From Dactylosporangium siamense (GTDB lineage: Bacteria; Actinomycetota; Actinomycetes; Mycobacteriales; Micromonosporaceae), in NCBI RefSeq assembly GCF_016862795.1, contig NZ_BONQ01000081.1, forward strand, positions 62,001 to 126,000: a stretch of 64,000 nucleotides of DNA, given 5' to 3'. Within the stretch, counting starts at the first letter, position 1; every line of letters starts with the position of its first letter. Positions 47,828 through 56,042 of the stretch are shown in pieces. A program made the position numbers and the translations under genes. The notes under the pieces are model-generated. The model saw only the letters and a list, made by a program, of their open reading frames with translations. It did not search any database and was not told the origin of the DNA.

Positions 47828-50482
47828 ATGCGCGGGATGGCTCATGGCGGTTGGCTGTCGCTGGCGCCGTGGCGGCGCGGGCCGTTGCTGCTGCTCCGTC
47901 GGCCCAGCGTGGCCGTGGCGATCGCGGTCGCGGTCGCGGTAGCGGTCCTGCCGGCGGCGGCCGGTCCGGTGTTCCTGTCGTCGGCCGGCAGCGCAACGCT
48001 GCGGGCGAGGACCTCCTCGGTCTGCCCGGCGGCGCTCGGATCGCAGGTGGTCGCCCCGGAGCGGCCCGTCGATCCCGCCGTGCTGGCGACGGCGGTGACG
48101 CAGGAGGCGCAGGCCGCGGCGGAAGGGCTCGGCGATCCGGCCGTGACCCTGGTCAGCGCGGCGGTGGCGGTCGGCGACAACAGGGTCAACATCGCCGGGC
48201 GCAACGGCTTCGAAGCACATGTCCAGCGCATCGCCGGCGGTCCCGGTCACGGGTTGTGGCTGCCCGACCGGTTCGCGGCCGAGCACGGGCTGCGGCCCGG
48301 GGACACCGTCACGATCTCGCCGAACGTCGAGGAGTGGAGCGCCGACAACGTGCGGCGGGTCTGGGCGCCGACGGCGGTGCCGGTCGTGGCGATCTACCGG
48401 GACCTGCGTGACCGGTCCGGCGACGACCCGTTCTGGTGCGGCATCTCGACGCTGTACCGTGGCGACCCGGCCCAGCAGGCGGGCGGCCTCGGCAGCGACG
48501 TGCCGGTGCTCGACCTCCTCCTGGCCGATCGGGCGAGCATGCTGGCCATCGCGAGCGGCGCGCACGTCCAGACCGCCCAGCGCATCGAGCGGGCGCCGGC
48601 GACGATCGACCTGACCGCGCCCGAGGCGACCCGGCTCGCCGCCGGCATCACCACCATGCACGAGCGGTTGCGGACCACCGGGTACGACGGCCGGATCCTG
48701 TACCGCACCGCCCTGCCACCGCTGGCGGGGCGGGCGGCACTGGTCGAGCGGGAGCTGCGCGGGACGGTGCTGCCGATCAGCGCCGGCGGTCTGCTGGTGG
48801 GCCTGGCGGTGGTGATGGCGGCGGGCGCGTTCTGGGTCCGTCGCCGCGAGCGGGAGCTCGTCGTCCTCGCCACATTCGGCGCGACCGCACCCTGGCTGGG
48901 GGTCAAGGCCGCCCTGGAGGCGTTGCCCGCCCTCACCGCCGGCGCCGTGGGCGGCTGGTCACTGGCCTGGCTCCTGGTCGCGCGGGTGGGGCCGAGCAGC
49001 GACGTGTCGGGCGCGGCGCTGGTGCAGTCGCTGATCGCCGCGGGGTCCGCATTCCTCCTCGCGGCAGCGGTGCTGGGGGTGACCGCCGCACTCGCGTGCC
49101 GGCCCCTGACCGGCGCGCCCGCTCCCAAGGCACGGGTCCGGCGCCGCCTGGCCGTGGCGCCGTGGGAGCTGCTGCTGCTCGCGGCCGCGGCCGGCTACTG
49201 GTCCACCGGCGGCGACCGGTCCATGGTGCGGCTCGGCAGTCAGTACGGGACCATGGTGCAGCTCCCGGGGAAGCTGCTCGTCGTGCCGATGCTGGCGATG
49301 CTGTGCCTCTGCGTCCTCGGCGCGCGCCTGGCGACGGCGGCCGTGCGGCGGTGGACCCGATCGACGACGGTGGCGCGGTCGGCGGTGCGGCTGCTGTACC
49401 GGCGGCGGCTGCGCCACTCGGCCGCGGCGGCGGTGACCCTCGCCCTGATCACGGCATTGCCCGTCGCGGTGGCCGGTTACGGCGCGACGGCGACCAGGAC
49501 CGTCAGTGCCACGCTCGCCGCGCAGGCCAGGCTCGGCGCCGGCAGCGACGTGGTGATCACGCTGGCCGAGCCGGGTGCGATCCCCGCGACTCTCGCCGGC
49601 CGGGCCACGCCGGTGCTGCGCGTGGACTACGTGCAGCTCGACGACCGGCAGGTCTCGCTGCTGGCGGTCGACCCGGTGACGTTCGCCGACGTCGCGTTCT
49701 GGGACGACCGCCTGGACGACACCACGCTCGCCGAGGCGACCCGTGCCCTGCGCGCACCCGCCAAGGGGGCGATCGCATCGGCGCCGGTGCCGGACGGCAC
49801 GGCCACGATGACGTTCGGCGCCGACCCTCCGGTCGACCTCGAGGTCACGTCCCTGTCGACGCTGCCCGCCCCGCGCGGCGGTTATCCGGTCCTGCTCGTC
49901 GACCGGGCGGCCGTCGGCCAGGAGGTGCTCGTCCGCGCCGTGCCGCAACTGTGGGTGCGCGGTGACCCGGACCCGATCCGCGCGGCCGTCGACGCGGCGG
50001 GCCTGCGGGTCGCGTCGTTCTCCGTTGCCGACGACCGCCTCGCGGGCACGTTCTACCAGCCGGTGACGTACACGTTCGCCTACCTGTCCGCGCTGTCCCT
50101 GCTGACCGCGACGGTGGCGATGGTGGGCTTCCTGCTGTACCTGGAGTCGCGCCTGCGTGTGCTGCGCCGTGGGTACGCGATGCTCCGGCTGATGGGGCTG
50201 CGCTCCGCCGTGCAGGGGTGGCTGCTGCTGGCGGAGCTCGCCGGTTCCCTCGTCGCCGGGTGCGCGGCGGGGCTCGGCCTGGCTGTCACCGCCGCTGTCG
50301 CGGTCCGTGACCAGCTCAACGTCGACCCTGCCGCGCCGCCGGGCACCGTGCTGTCCTTCCCGTGGCCGGTGATGGCAGGCCTGCTCACCGCGGTGGGCTG
50401 CTTCGCCGTCCTGGTGGCGGTGGTGACCCACTGGCGGCTCACCCGCAGCCGGACCTCGGAGGTGCTGCGTGACATCGACTGA
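47828..50482 (+). CDS. FtsX-like ABC transporter permease (large, two-domain)
   Basis: 884 residues. A first membrane helix (VAVAIAVAVAVAVLPAAAGP) is followed by a large extracellular domain (about 50-310), three or four helices (GTVLPISAGGLLVGLAVVMA...), a middle part with RRLRHSAAAAVTLALITALP, a second extracellular domain, and C-terminal helices ending HWRLTRSRTSEVLRDID. This is the MacB/FtsX-type duplicated permease. The two downstream ATPases overlap it by 14 and 4 bases in series, so all three are one operon. Such systems act mechanically on envelope proteins or export peptides/lipoproteins; cargo unknown. Confidence 0.9.
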   Translation: MRGMAHGGWLSLAPWRRGPLLLLRRPSVAVAIAVAVAVAVLPAAAGPVFLSSAGSATLRARTSSVCPAALGSQVVAPERPVDPAVLATAVTQEAQAAAEGLGDPAVTLVSAAVAVGDNRVNIAGRNGFEAHVQRIAGGPGHGLWLPDRFAAEHGLRPGDTVTISPNVEEWSADNVRRVWAPTAVPVVAIYRDLRDRSGDDPFWCGISTLYRGDPAQQAGGLGSDVPVLDLLLADRASMLAIASGAHVQTAQRIERAPATIDLTAPEATRLAAGITTMHERLRTTGYDGRILYRTALPPLAGRAALVERELRGTVLPISAGGLLVGLAVVMAAGAFWVRRRERELVVLATFGATAPWLGVKAALEALPALTAGAVGGWSLAWLLVARVGPSSDVSGAALVQSLIAAGSAFLLAAAVLGVTAALACRPLTGAPAPKARVRRRLAVAPWELLLLAAAAGYWSTGGDRSMVRLGSQYGTMVQLPGKLLVVPMLAMLCLCVLGARLATAAVRRWTRSTTVARSAVRLLYRRRLRHSAAAAVTLALITALPVAVAGYGATATRTVSATLAAQARLGAGSDVVITLAEPGAIPATLAGRATPVLRVDYVQLDDRQVSLLAVDPVTFADVAFWDDRLDDTTLAEATRALRAPAKGAIASAPVPDGTATMTFGADPPVDLEVTSLSTLPAPRGGYPVLLVDRAAVGQEVLVRAVPQLWVRGDPDPIRAAVDAAGLRVASFSVADDRLAGTFYQPVTYTFAYLSALSLLTATVAMVGFLLYLESRLRVLRRGYAMLRLMGLRSAVQGWLLLAELAGSLVAGCAAGLGLAVTAAVAVRDQLNVDPAAPPGTVLSFPWPVMAGLLTAVGCFAVLVAVVTHWRLTRSRTSEVLRDID

Positions 50483-51152
50483 ACAGGGCGCCGGCTGCGT
50501 GCGGGTCTCCCGCTCGTACCGGGTCGACGGGCATCTGGTGCCCGCCCTGGTGCACGTGGACGTCAGCGCCCCGGCGGGCATGATCACCGCGGTGATCGGC
50601 CCGTCAGGCTCCGGCAAGTCGACCCTGCTGCGCCTGCTGACCGGCATGGACAGCCCGGACGAGGGCACGGTCACGATCGCCGGGCAGGACATCGGCGCAC
50701 TGTCGGCGGCCGGCCGGGCCCGGCTGCGCCGGTCGCGGCTGGGCCTGGTGCGCCAGGACCCTGGCGACAACCTCCTCGCCTATCTGACGGTCCGACAGCA
50801 TCTGCGGCTCGCCGCACAGATCCGCGGTGTACCCGAGGAGACCGGCGAAGCGTTACTGGCGCCGCTCGGCATCGACGGCAGGGTGAACCACCTGCCCCAC
50901 CAGCTGTCCGGCGGCGAGCGGCAACGGGTCGCGATCGCGTTCGCCGCGGTCGGTCCTCCGTCGGTCCTGGTGGCGGACGAGCCGACCGGCCAGCTCGACC
51001 ACGGCAACGTCGACGCCGTGGTCGCCGCCCTACGGGTCATCGCCGACGCCGGCGTGGCGGTCGTCGCGGCCACCCATGATCCCGCCGTGTGGCAGCGCGC
51101 CGACCGGGTGGTCCGGCTGCAGGCCGGCCGGGTCGTCCAGGAGGCGACGTGA
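50469..51152 (+). CDS. ABC transporter ATP-binding protein (LolD/MacB-like)
   Basis: 227 residues. Walker A GPSGSGKST, Q-loop LGLVRQDPGDNLLAYLTV, signature LSGGERQRVAIA, Walker B VLVADEPTGQLD and His-switch AATHDPAVW are present. The ADEPTGxLD form marks the LolD/FtsE/MacB class that pairs with FtsX-type permeases. GTG at 50469 lies inside the permease gene. In VRVSRSYRVDGHLVPALVHV the N-terminal A-loop aromatic is present. Confidence 0.93.
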   Translation: MTSTEQGAGCVRVSRSYRVDGHLVPALVHVDVSAPAGMITAVIGPSGSGKSTLLRLLTGMDSPDEGTVTIAGQDIGALSAAGRARLRRSRLGLVRQDPGDNLLAYLTVRQHLRLAAQIRGVPEETGEALLAPLGIDGRVNHLPHQLSGGERQRVAIAFAAVGPPSVLVADEPTGQLDHGNVDAVVAALRVIADAGVAVVAATHDPAVWQRADRVVRLQAGRVVQEAT

Positions 51153-51808
51153 CGACACCAGTGGTGACAACCCACTCGGTCACGCGCCGCTACCCGGGCG
51201 CGGGACGGGTCACCGCGCTCGACGGGGTCTCGGTGGAGATCCACGCCGGCGAGCTGACCGTCGTGGCGGGCCCGTCCGGCTCGGGCAAGACCACGCTCAT
51301 CAGCGTCCTCGCCGGCCACGAACCCCCGGACACCGGCACCGTGACGACGCGGCTCGGCAGCCGGTGGCACGAGACCGGCTTCGTGCCGCAGTCCCTCGCC
51401 CTCCTGCCGGAGCTGAGCATCCGGGAGAACGTCGAGCTGCCCGCGCTGCTGTCGACCCACACCGGCCACCCGACTGATGAGCTCCTGCGGACCCTCGACC
51501 TCGCCCACCTCGCGGACCGGCTGCCAGCGCAGGTGTCCGGCGGGGAGCAGCAGCGCGCGTCCCTCGCCCGGGCCCTGCGCCTGTCGCCCGCGCTCCTGCT
51601 CGCCGACGAGCCGACCGGCCATCAGGACCCCGCCCGCGTCCAGCTCCTCCTGGACGTGCTGCGCTCGCACGCCCACACGGGCCACGCCGTCGTCGTCGCC
51701 AGCCACGACGAACAGGTCATCGCCGGTGCCGACCGGATCCTGACCCTGCGCGACGGCCGCCTCGCCGGCGACACCCGCCCCACCGCCGGCATGCCGCGAC
51801 CCTGGTGA
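51149..51808 (+). CDS. ABC transporter ATP-binding protein (LolD/MacB-like)
   Basis: 219 residues. Walker A GPSGSGKTT, Q-loop TGFVPQSLALLPELSIRENV, signature VSGGEQQRASLARAL, Walker B LLLADEPTGHQDP and His-switch VASHDEQVI. GTG at 51149 overlaps the preceding ATPase stop. Having two different ATPases for a single duplicated permease suggests a heterodimeric motor. The DEPTGHQDP D-loop differs from the usual DEPTGxLD but keeps Walker B Glu. Last gene of the operon. Confidence 0.92.
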   Translation: MTTPVVTTHSVTRRYPGAGRVTALDGVSVEIHAGELTVVAGPSGSGKTTLISVLAGHEPPDTGTVTTRLGSRWHETGFVPQSLALLPELSIRENVELPALLSTHTGHPTDELLRTLDLAHLADRLPAQVSGGEQQRASLARALRLSPALLLADEPTGHQDPARVQLLLDVLRSHAHTGHAVVVASHDEQVIAGADRILTLRDGRLAGDTRPTAGMPRPW

Positions 51809-51876
51809 GACGACGCCGTGCGGCAGCCGGCATGGGCCTTAGGTCCAGCTCGACGCGCCGGGCGGCCCCGATGCCG

Positions 51877-52593
51877 TTACGGCAGCCCGCCCGCCCCCGG
51901 GGTGTCGCCCCGACGAGCGGCGATGAGCAGGCCGACACCGTCGAGGATGCGGTCGATGCCGAACGTGAACGCCTGGTTGCGGCCCTCGGCCGGTTCGGCG
52001 AGCGTCGCGGCGAGCGCCGGGAACCGGTCGGCGTGCCGGCCGATGACGGCGCCGATCGCGTCGAGCAGCTCACCCTCCGGGGCCGCCGCGCCGTGCCGGG
52101 CGACGGCCGCCTGCTGGGCGATCATCCGCGCGTGACCGGCGAGGACCGCGACGGTGTCGAGGCGCTCGGCCGCGGTCAGCCCGCTGTCGGCGAGCACCGA
52201 CAGCGCCGCCTCCATCCAGGCGAGCTCGTTCGGGCCGATCGGGCGGGGGCCGAGCGTGGCCTCCAGGGCCCACGGGTGCGTCACGAAGCGCTCCAGCATG
52301 GCTGATGCCCAGGCGCTGAGCCCGGCCCGCCAGTCGGTCCCCGGGACCGCCGGGGGCGCACCGATCGCCCGCTCCACCATGAGCGCGACGAGCTCGGCCT
52401 TGCCCGGCACGTAGCGGTACAGCGACATCTTCGTGAAGCCGAGCTCGGCCGCGATCCGTTGCATGGACAGGGCGGCGAGCCCCTCGGCGCGGGCGAGCGC
52501 GACGCCGGTGTCGGCGACCTGCTGCGCGGTCAGCGCCGGCTTCGGCCCGCGGGTCGGCTGCGGCCGCTCCGCCCACAGGAACTCGATCGTCAT
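51877..52593 (-). CDS. TetR family transcriptional regulator
   Basis: 238 residues. TRGPKPALTAQQVADTGVAL, then SMQRIAAELGFTKMSLYRYV is the HTH (about 12-62) with the MSLYRYVPGK form of TetR_C-type regulators of oxidoreductases and drug genes. ATG at 52593 gives the normal start; upstream codons have no homology. It is divergent from the FAD monooxygenase gene with a perfect palindrome between, and should repress it. Confidence 0.92.
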   Translation of the reverse strand: MTIEFLWAERPQPTRGPKPALTAQQVADTGVALARAEGLAALSMQRIAAELGFTKMSLYRYVPGKAELVALMVERAIGAPPAVPGTDWRAGLSAWASAMLERFVTHPWALEATLGPRPIGPNELAWMEAALSVLADSGLTAAERLDTVAVLAGHARMIAQQAAVARHGAAAPEGELLDAIGAVIGRHADRFPALAATLAEPAEGRNQAFTFGIDRILDGVGLLIAARRGDTPGAGGLP

Positions 52594-52648
52594 CTCGGCC
52601 ACCCCTTGCCCGGTCCGGAAACTGCGTCTACCGTACACAGAAGTAACC

Positions 52649-52663
52649 GTGTCCGCCGGACAC
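52649..52663. promoter_or_regulatory. 15-bp perfect palindrome, predicted TetR operator
   Basis: GTGTCCG-C-CGGACAC lies in the 92-bp gap between tetR and the FAD monooxygenase gene. A looser neighbour, CGTACACAGAAGTAACCG, may be a second half-site pair. Confidence 0.65.
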
Positions 52664-52685
52664 AATTTCCGAGGGGGACCTTGCG

Positions 52686-53864
52686 ATGCCTTCCGTTCTG
52701 ATCTCCGGTGCCGGTGTCGCCGGCTTCGTGCTCGCCCACTGGCTCGGCCGCGCGGGCTACGACACCACCGTGGTGGAAATCGCCCCGACGCTGCGGACCG
52801 GCGGCAACGCGGTCGACTTCCGCGGCCCGCTGCACCGCTCGATCCTGGAGCGGATGGGCATCCTGGCCGACCTGCAGCGGGTGCGGACCGGCGGCACCGC
52901 GATGCGCTTCGTCGACGAGCACGGCCGGCGCCTCATGGAGCTGCCCGCGGACTTCGCCGGCGGCGACCTCGAGGTGCTGCGCGGCGACCTTGCCCGGGTC
53001 CTGCACGAGCATGCCCGGGCGACCGCCGAGTTCCGCTTCGGCGACAGCGTCACCGCGCTGGTCGAGACGCCCGACGGGGTGGACGTGACCTTCGCCGGCG
53101 GCACCCACCGCAGGTTCGACCTCGTGGTTGGCGCCGACGGGGTGCACTCGGGGGTGCGCCGGCTCGTCTTCGGCCCCGAGTCGCGCTACGTGCGCCACCT
53201 CGGCTACTACGTCGCCACCTGGAGCGTGCCCAACGATCTCGGCCTGCGGGACCGCACCTCGCTGCTGTACAACGTGCCGGGCCGCATGGCGAGCGTCGGC
53301 GGCGACCACCGCGACCCCGCCCGGGCCGGCGCGTTCCTGGCGTTCGCCTCGCCGCCGCTGGAGTTCGACCGGCGCGACGCCGAGGCGCAGAAGGCGATCC
53401 TGCGGGACCGGTTCGCCGGTGTCGGCTGGCAGGTGCCGCGGCTCCTCGCCGCACTGGACGACACTCCCGACCTGTACTTCGACGCGATCTGCCGGGTCGA
53501 CATCACGCCGTGGTCGCGCGGGCGGGTCGTGCTGGTCGGGGACGCGGCCTGCGGCGCCACCATCGGCGGGATGGGCACCGGGACCGGGCTCGTCGCCGCC
53601 TACACCCTGGCCGGCGAACTCGTCGCGGCCGGTGGTGACCACACGGTGGCCTTCCCGCGCTACGAGCGGCTCCTGCACGACTATGCCCGGCGCACCCAGA
53701 AGGGCGGCGACACCACCGGCCGGTTCCTCGCGCCCCGGCGGGCGTGGGCGGCCCGGACGCGCAACTGGATGCTGAACCGGCCCGCTGTCATGGCCCTGCA
53801 GCTGAAGCTCGCCGACGACCGGGCCACCGATCTGGCGCTGCCCGACTACGCGCTGGCCGGCTGA
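52686..53864 (+). CDS. FAD-dependent monooxygenase (TetX / PHBH family)
   Basis: 392 residues. N-terminal FAD motif VLISGAGVAGFVLAHWLGRA (GxGxxG), middle DG motif VVGADGVHSGVRRL and GD motif VVLVGDAACGATIGGMGTGT (in place of GDAAHxxxPxxGxG; the usual His is Cys here). The sequence type 'GPESRYVRHLGYYVA' belongs to the TetX-like aromatic hydroxylase group that oxidises polyketides or antibiotics. GGAC precedes ATG. Divergent TetR control suggests a detoxification role; substrate unknown. Confidence 0.92.
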   Translation: MPSVLISGAGVAGFVLAHWLGRAGYDTTVVEIAPTLRTGGNAVDFRGPLHRSILERMGILADLQRVRTGGTAMRFVDEHGRRLMELPADFAGGDLEVLRGDLARVLHEHARATAEFRFGDSVTALVETPDGVDVTFAGGTHRRFDLVVGADGVHSGVRRLVFGPESRYVRHLGYYVATWSVPNDLGLRDRTSLLYNVPGRMASVGGDHRDPARAGAFLAFASPPLEFDRRDAEAQKAILRDRFAGVGWQVPRLLAALDDTPDLYFDAICRVDITPWSRGRVVLVGDAACGATIGGMGTGTGLVAAYTLAGELVAAGGDHTVAFPRYERLLHDYARRTQKGGDTTGRFLAPRRAWAARTRNWMLNRPAVMALQLKLADDRATDLALPDYALAG

Positions 53865-53959
53865 CGCGCCGGTTGCTCGTCGCATCGTGGCTTCCCGATG
53901 CGTGCATCTTCCGATACGGTTCGACCGTCATCCGTTGCGGCCGATGTATCGACCTATGG

Positions 53960-54049
53960 GAGAGCGGTTTCTCGCACGACAGCATTGCCCTGCCGCAGAT
54001 CAGGACGTCCGATGATTGCCATGACAGTAGTTTGTGAAATCGCTCTCAC
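53960..54049. promoter_or_regulatory. Two LacI-family-type operator motifs
   Basis: On the minus strand GAGAAACCGCTCTC (53973-53960) and on the plus strand GTGAAATCGCTCTC (54034-54047, extended to TCAC by 54049) match at 12 of 14 positions. The sequence form GxGAAAxCGCTCTC is that of LacI/GalR operators that control carbohydrate genes in actinomycetes. A second dyad, AAATCG-N6-CGATTT (54037-54054), overlaps the right site. No lacI gene is in the window. Confidence 0.6.
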
Positions 54050-54102
54050 GATTTGATGAAAAGAGGACGGTCGATGCGCGGCGACGGGGGCCGGGATCTG
54101 CC

Positions 54103-54999
54103 ATGGACATCATGACCGCGCCGCCGCGCTGCACGGTCATCGTGCCGACGTACAACCGGGCCGCGCTGCTGCGGCACACCCTCGACTCGTTCGTGCGGCA
54201 GGACCTGCCGGTCGACGACTTCGAGGTGATCGTGGCCGACGACGGATCCAGCGACGGCACCGACGAGCTGGTCGCCGGCTACGCGGACCGGCTGCACATC
54301 CGGTACCGCTACCAGCAGGACGAAGGCTTCCGGGCGGCGCAGGCCCGCAACATGGGCCTGCGGGACGCCCGCGGCCCGGTGAGCGTCTTCGTCGACTCCG
54401 GCGTGGTGCTCAGCTCGCGGGCGCTGACCGCGCACTGCGCCGCACACGAGCGCACGACCGGCCCGGCCGCGGTCATCGGCTACGTCTGGGCCGCGCCGTC
54501 GACCAACACACCACCGCCGGGCAGCGTCGACCCGGCGGACCCGGACGGCACCATCGAGCGGCTCGCGCGGGACCGTTCGCTGCCCGACATCCGCGACCAC
54601 TACTACGACCGCTACGGCGAGCGGCTGTGGACCCTCGCGGCGCCCTGGCTGGTCTTCTGGACCTGCAACGTGTCGGTGAACACGGCACAGGCCCGTGCGG
54701 TCGGGATGTTCGACGAGGCGTACCGGTCCTGGGGCGGTGAGGACGTCGATCTGGCGTACCGGCTGCATCGTGCGGGAGCCCGGTTCCTGCTGAGCCGGGA
54801 CGCGGCCGCGGTGCACTGCCCGCACCCCAAGGAGGACACCCGCAGCGCCACGGCGAACCACCGGTACTTCGCCGCCAAGTACGACACCCCGATCACGCGC
54901 CTGCGCCCGGACCACGACAACTTCCTCATCGAGCAGGTCATCCGCGACCGGAACCTGCCGTCCTGCGCGGAGTACCTCGCGGCGCGCGGGACCGGGTGA
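54103..54999 (+). CDS. Family 2 glycosyltransferase
   Basis: 298 residues, GT-A fold. CTVIVPTYNRAALLRHTLDS, VIVADDGSSDGTDELV (about 44-59), QQDEGFRAAQARNMGLRDAR and FVDSGVVLSSRALTAHC (Asp98 at the DxD position, but as DSG). The C-terminal SWGGEDVDLAYRLHRAGARF (around 209) is the galactosyltransferase-type W-G-G-E-D base motif. It transfers a sugar in a secondary pathway; donor and acceptor unknown. ATG at 54103 has GGGA upstream. Two LacI-type sites lie in its 5' region. A small membrane-protein gene is coupled by GTGA. Confidence 0.9.
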   Translation: MDIMTAPPRCTVIVPTYNRAALLRHTLDSFVRQDLPVDDFEVIVADDGSSDGTDELVAGYADRLHIRYRYQQDEGFRAAQARNMGLRDARGPVSVFVDSGVVLSSRALTAHCAAHERTTGPAAVIGYVWAAPSTNTPPPGSVDPADPDGTIERLARDRSLPDIRDHYYDRYGERLWTLAAPWLVFWTCNVSVNTAQARAVGMFDEAYRSWGGEDVDLAYRLHRAGARFLLSRDAAAVHCPHPKEDTRSATANHRYFAAKYDTPITRLRPDHDNFLIEQVIRDRNLPSCAEYLAARGTG

Positions 55000-55208
55000 C
55001 GGCGATGGACGGCACGAACCCGGGCTTCGCGCACCTGATCAGGGACGGCGCCCTGCGGCGCATCATGGCGAACCCGGGGCTTCACTGCGCCGCCCTGACC
55101 GCGGCGGCCACGATCCTCCTGGCCGCCGCCGCCCGGCTGACCCGGACCCGCGCCGAGGAGCCGGACAGCGCGCCCGCCACCGCTGTCTCCCCGGAGCCGG
55201 CCACGTAG
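54996..55208 (+). CDS. Small single-pass membrane protein
   Basis: 70 residues. GTG overlaps the glycosyltransferase stop (GTGA), so it is co-translated. One hydrophobic segment (CAALTAAATILLAAAARL) lies in the middle; the C-terminus is acidic/Pro-rich (EEPDSAPATAVSPEPAT). Homologs are not known to me. Coupling to the glycosyltransferase argues that it is real and may anchor or regulate that enzyme. Confidence 0.55.
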   Translation: MTAMDGTNPGFAHLIRDGALRRIMANPGLHCAALTAAATILLAAAARLTRTRAEEPDSAPATAVSPEPAT

Positions 55209-55296
55209 GTTGTGCCGTCACCCGGCTCGAAGCGCTTCCGTGGCGGGGATCCGAGCCGCCCAACGCCTTGCCGGTGATCCTCGGCGGCCACGTACG

Positions 55297-55932
55297 ATGA
55301 CGGCACCCGACGGCCGGGCGGAGGTGGGGACGACGAACCGCGACGAATGGTCGCAGCCGGTGCGGCGATCGGTGGTCCCGGTGTCCGCGCTGGCGTTCGG
55401 TGTCTCCGGCTGGCTCATGGCGCACCTGGTCACGTCGTGGCTGCTCGCCCACCAGCATGAGGCGGCGCACGGTGTCGCCGCCGGCGTCGGGCACGTCCAC
55501 GCCCGGGACGCCGCGCTGGCGGTGCTGGTGGCGGCGCTGACCGGGGTCGCGCTGCTCGCGGTCGCCTGCGCGGTGTCGCTGCGGCCGGGCGCCGCCCCCG
55601 CCGGGGTGCGGCAGGCCGGGCGGTGGTCCGTCGGGGTGTTCCTCGCCGCGGAGTCGGCCGGCTTCGCGTTCTCCGAGCAGCATGTCGTGCCGCCGCCGCT
55701 GGTGCTGCTGGCCGGTCTCGCGGTGCACGCACTGTGCGCTGCGACCGCTGCGGTGCTGTGCCGGCGTGGGGTCGAGGGAATCCTCATCGCGGCCGCGGCG
55801 CTCGCAGGCGTGCCCATCAGCGTGGAGCAGCCCGCGCCCGGCGGGTTCGGACCGCCGCCGCAGCGCCGATCCAGGCGGCTGTCGTTGCGGCGGGCCGGCC
55901 GTGGTCCTCCCCGGTGGTCGGTGTTCGCTTAG
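55297..55932 (+). CDS. Four-helix membrane protein with His-rich loop (paralog 1)
   Basis: 211 residues, ATG 55297. After about 25 soluble residues come helices VVPVSALAFGVSGWLMAHLV, DAALAVLVAALTGVALLAVA, WSVGVFLAAESAGFAFSEQH and PLVLLAGLAVHALCAATAAV. Helix 1 ends in WLLAHQHEAAHGVAAGVGHV: H43, H52, H54, H58, H66 and H68. Two more genes in this island (57530-58105 and 59619-60227) encode the same architecture. The His cluster at a membrane face suggests metal binding. It precedes the HupE-like gene by 110 bases. Confidence 0.8.
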   Translation: MTAPDGRAEVGTTNRDEWSQPVRRSVVPVSALAFGVSGWLMAHLVTSWLLAHQHEAAHGVAAGVGHVHARDAALAVLVAALTGVALLAVACAVSLRPGAAPAGVRQAGRWSVGVFLAAESAGFAFSEQHVVPPPLVLLAGLAVHALCAATAAVLCRRGVEGILIAAAALAGVPISVEQPAPGGFGPPPQRRSRRLSLRRAGRGPPRWSVFA

Positions 55933-56042
55933 CCGCTGACCTGGTGCTCGTCCGGTCGGCGGTGTTGGTGTCCCGTCCGGCTCAGACGTCACCGGGTCCG
56001 GCTTGCCGTGCCCCCACTCCCATCGAGAGGGCTTCCATCGCC

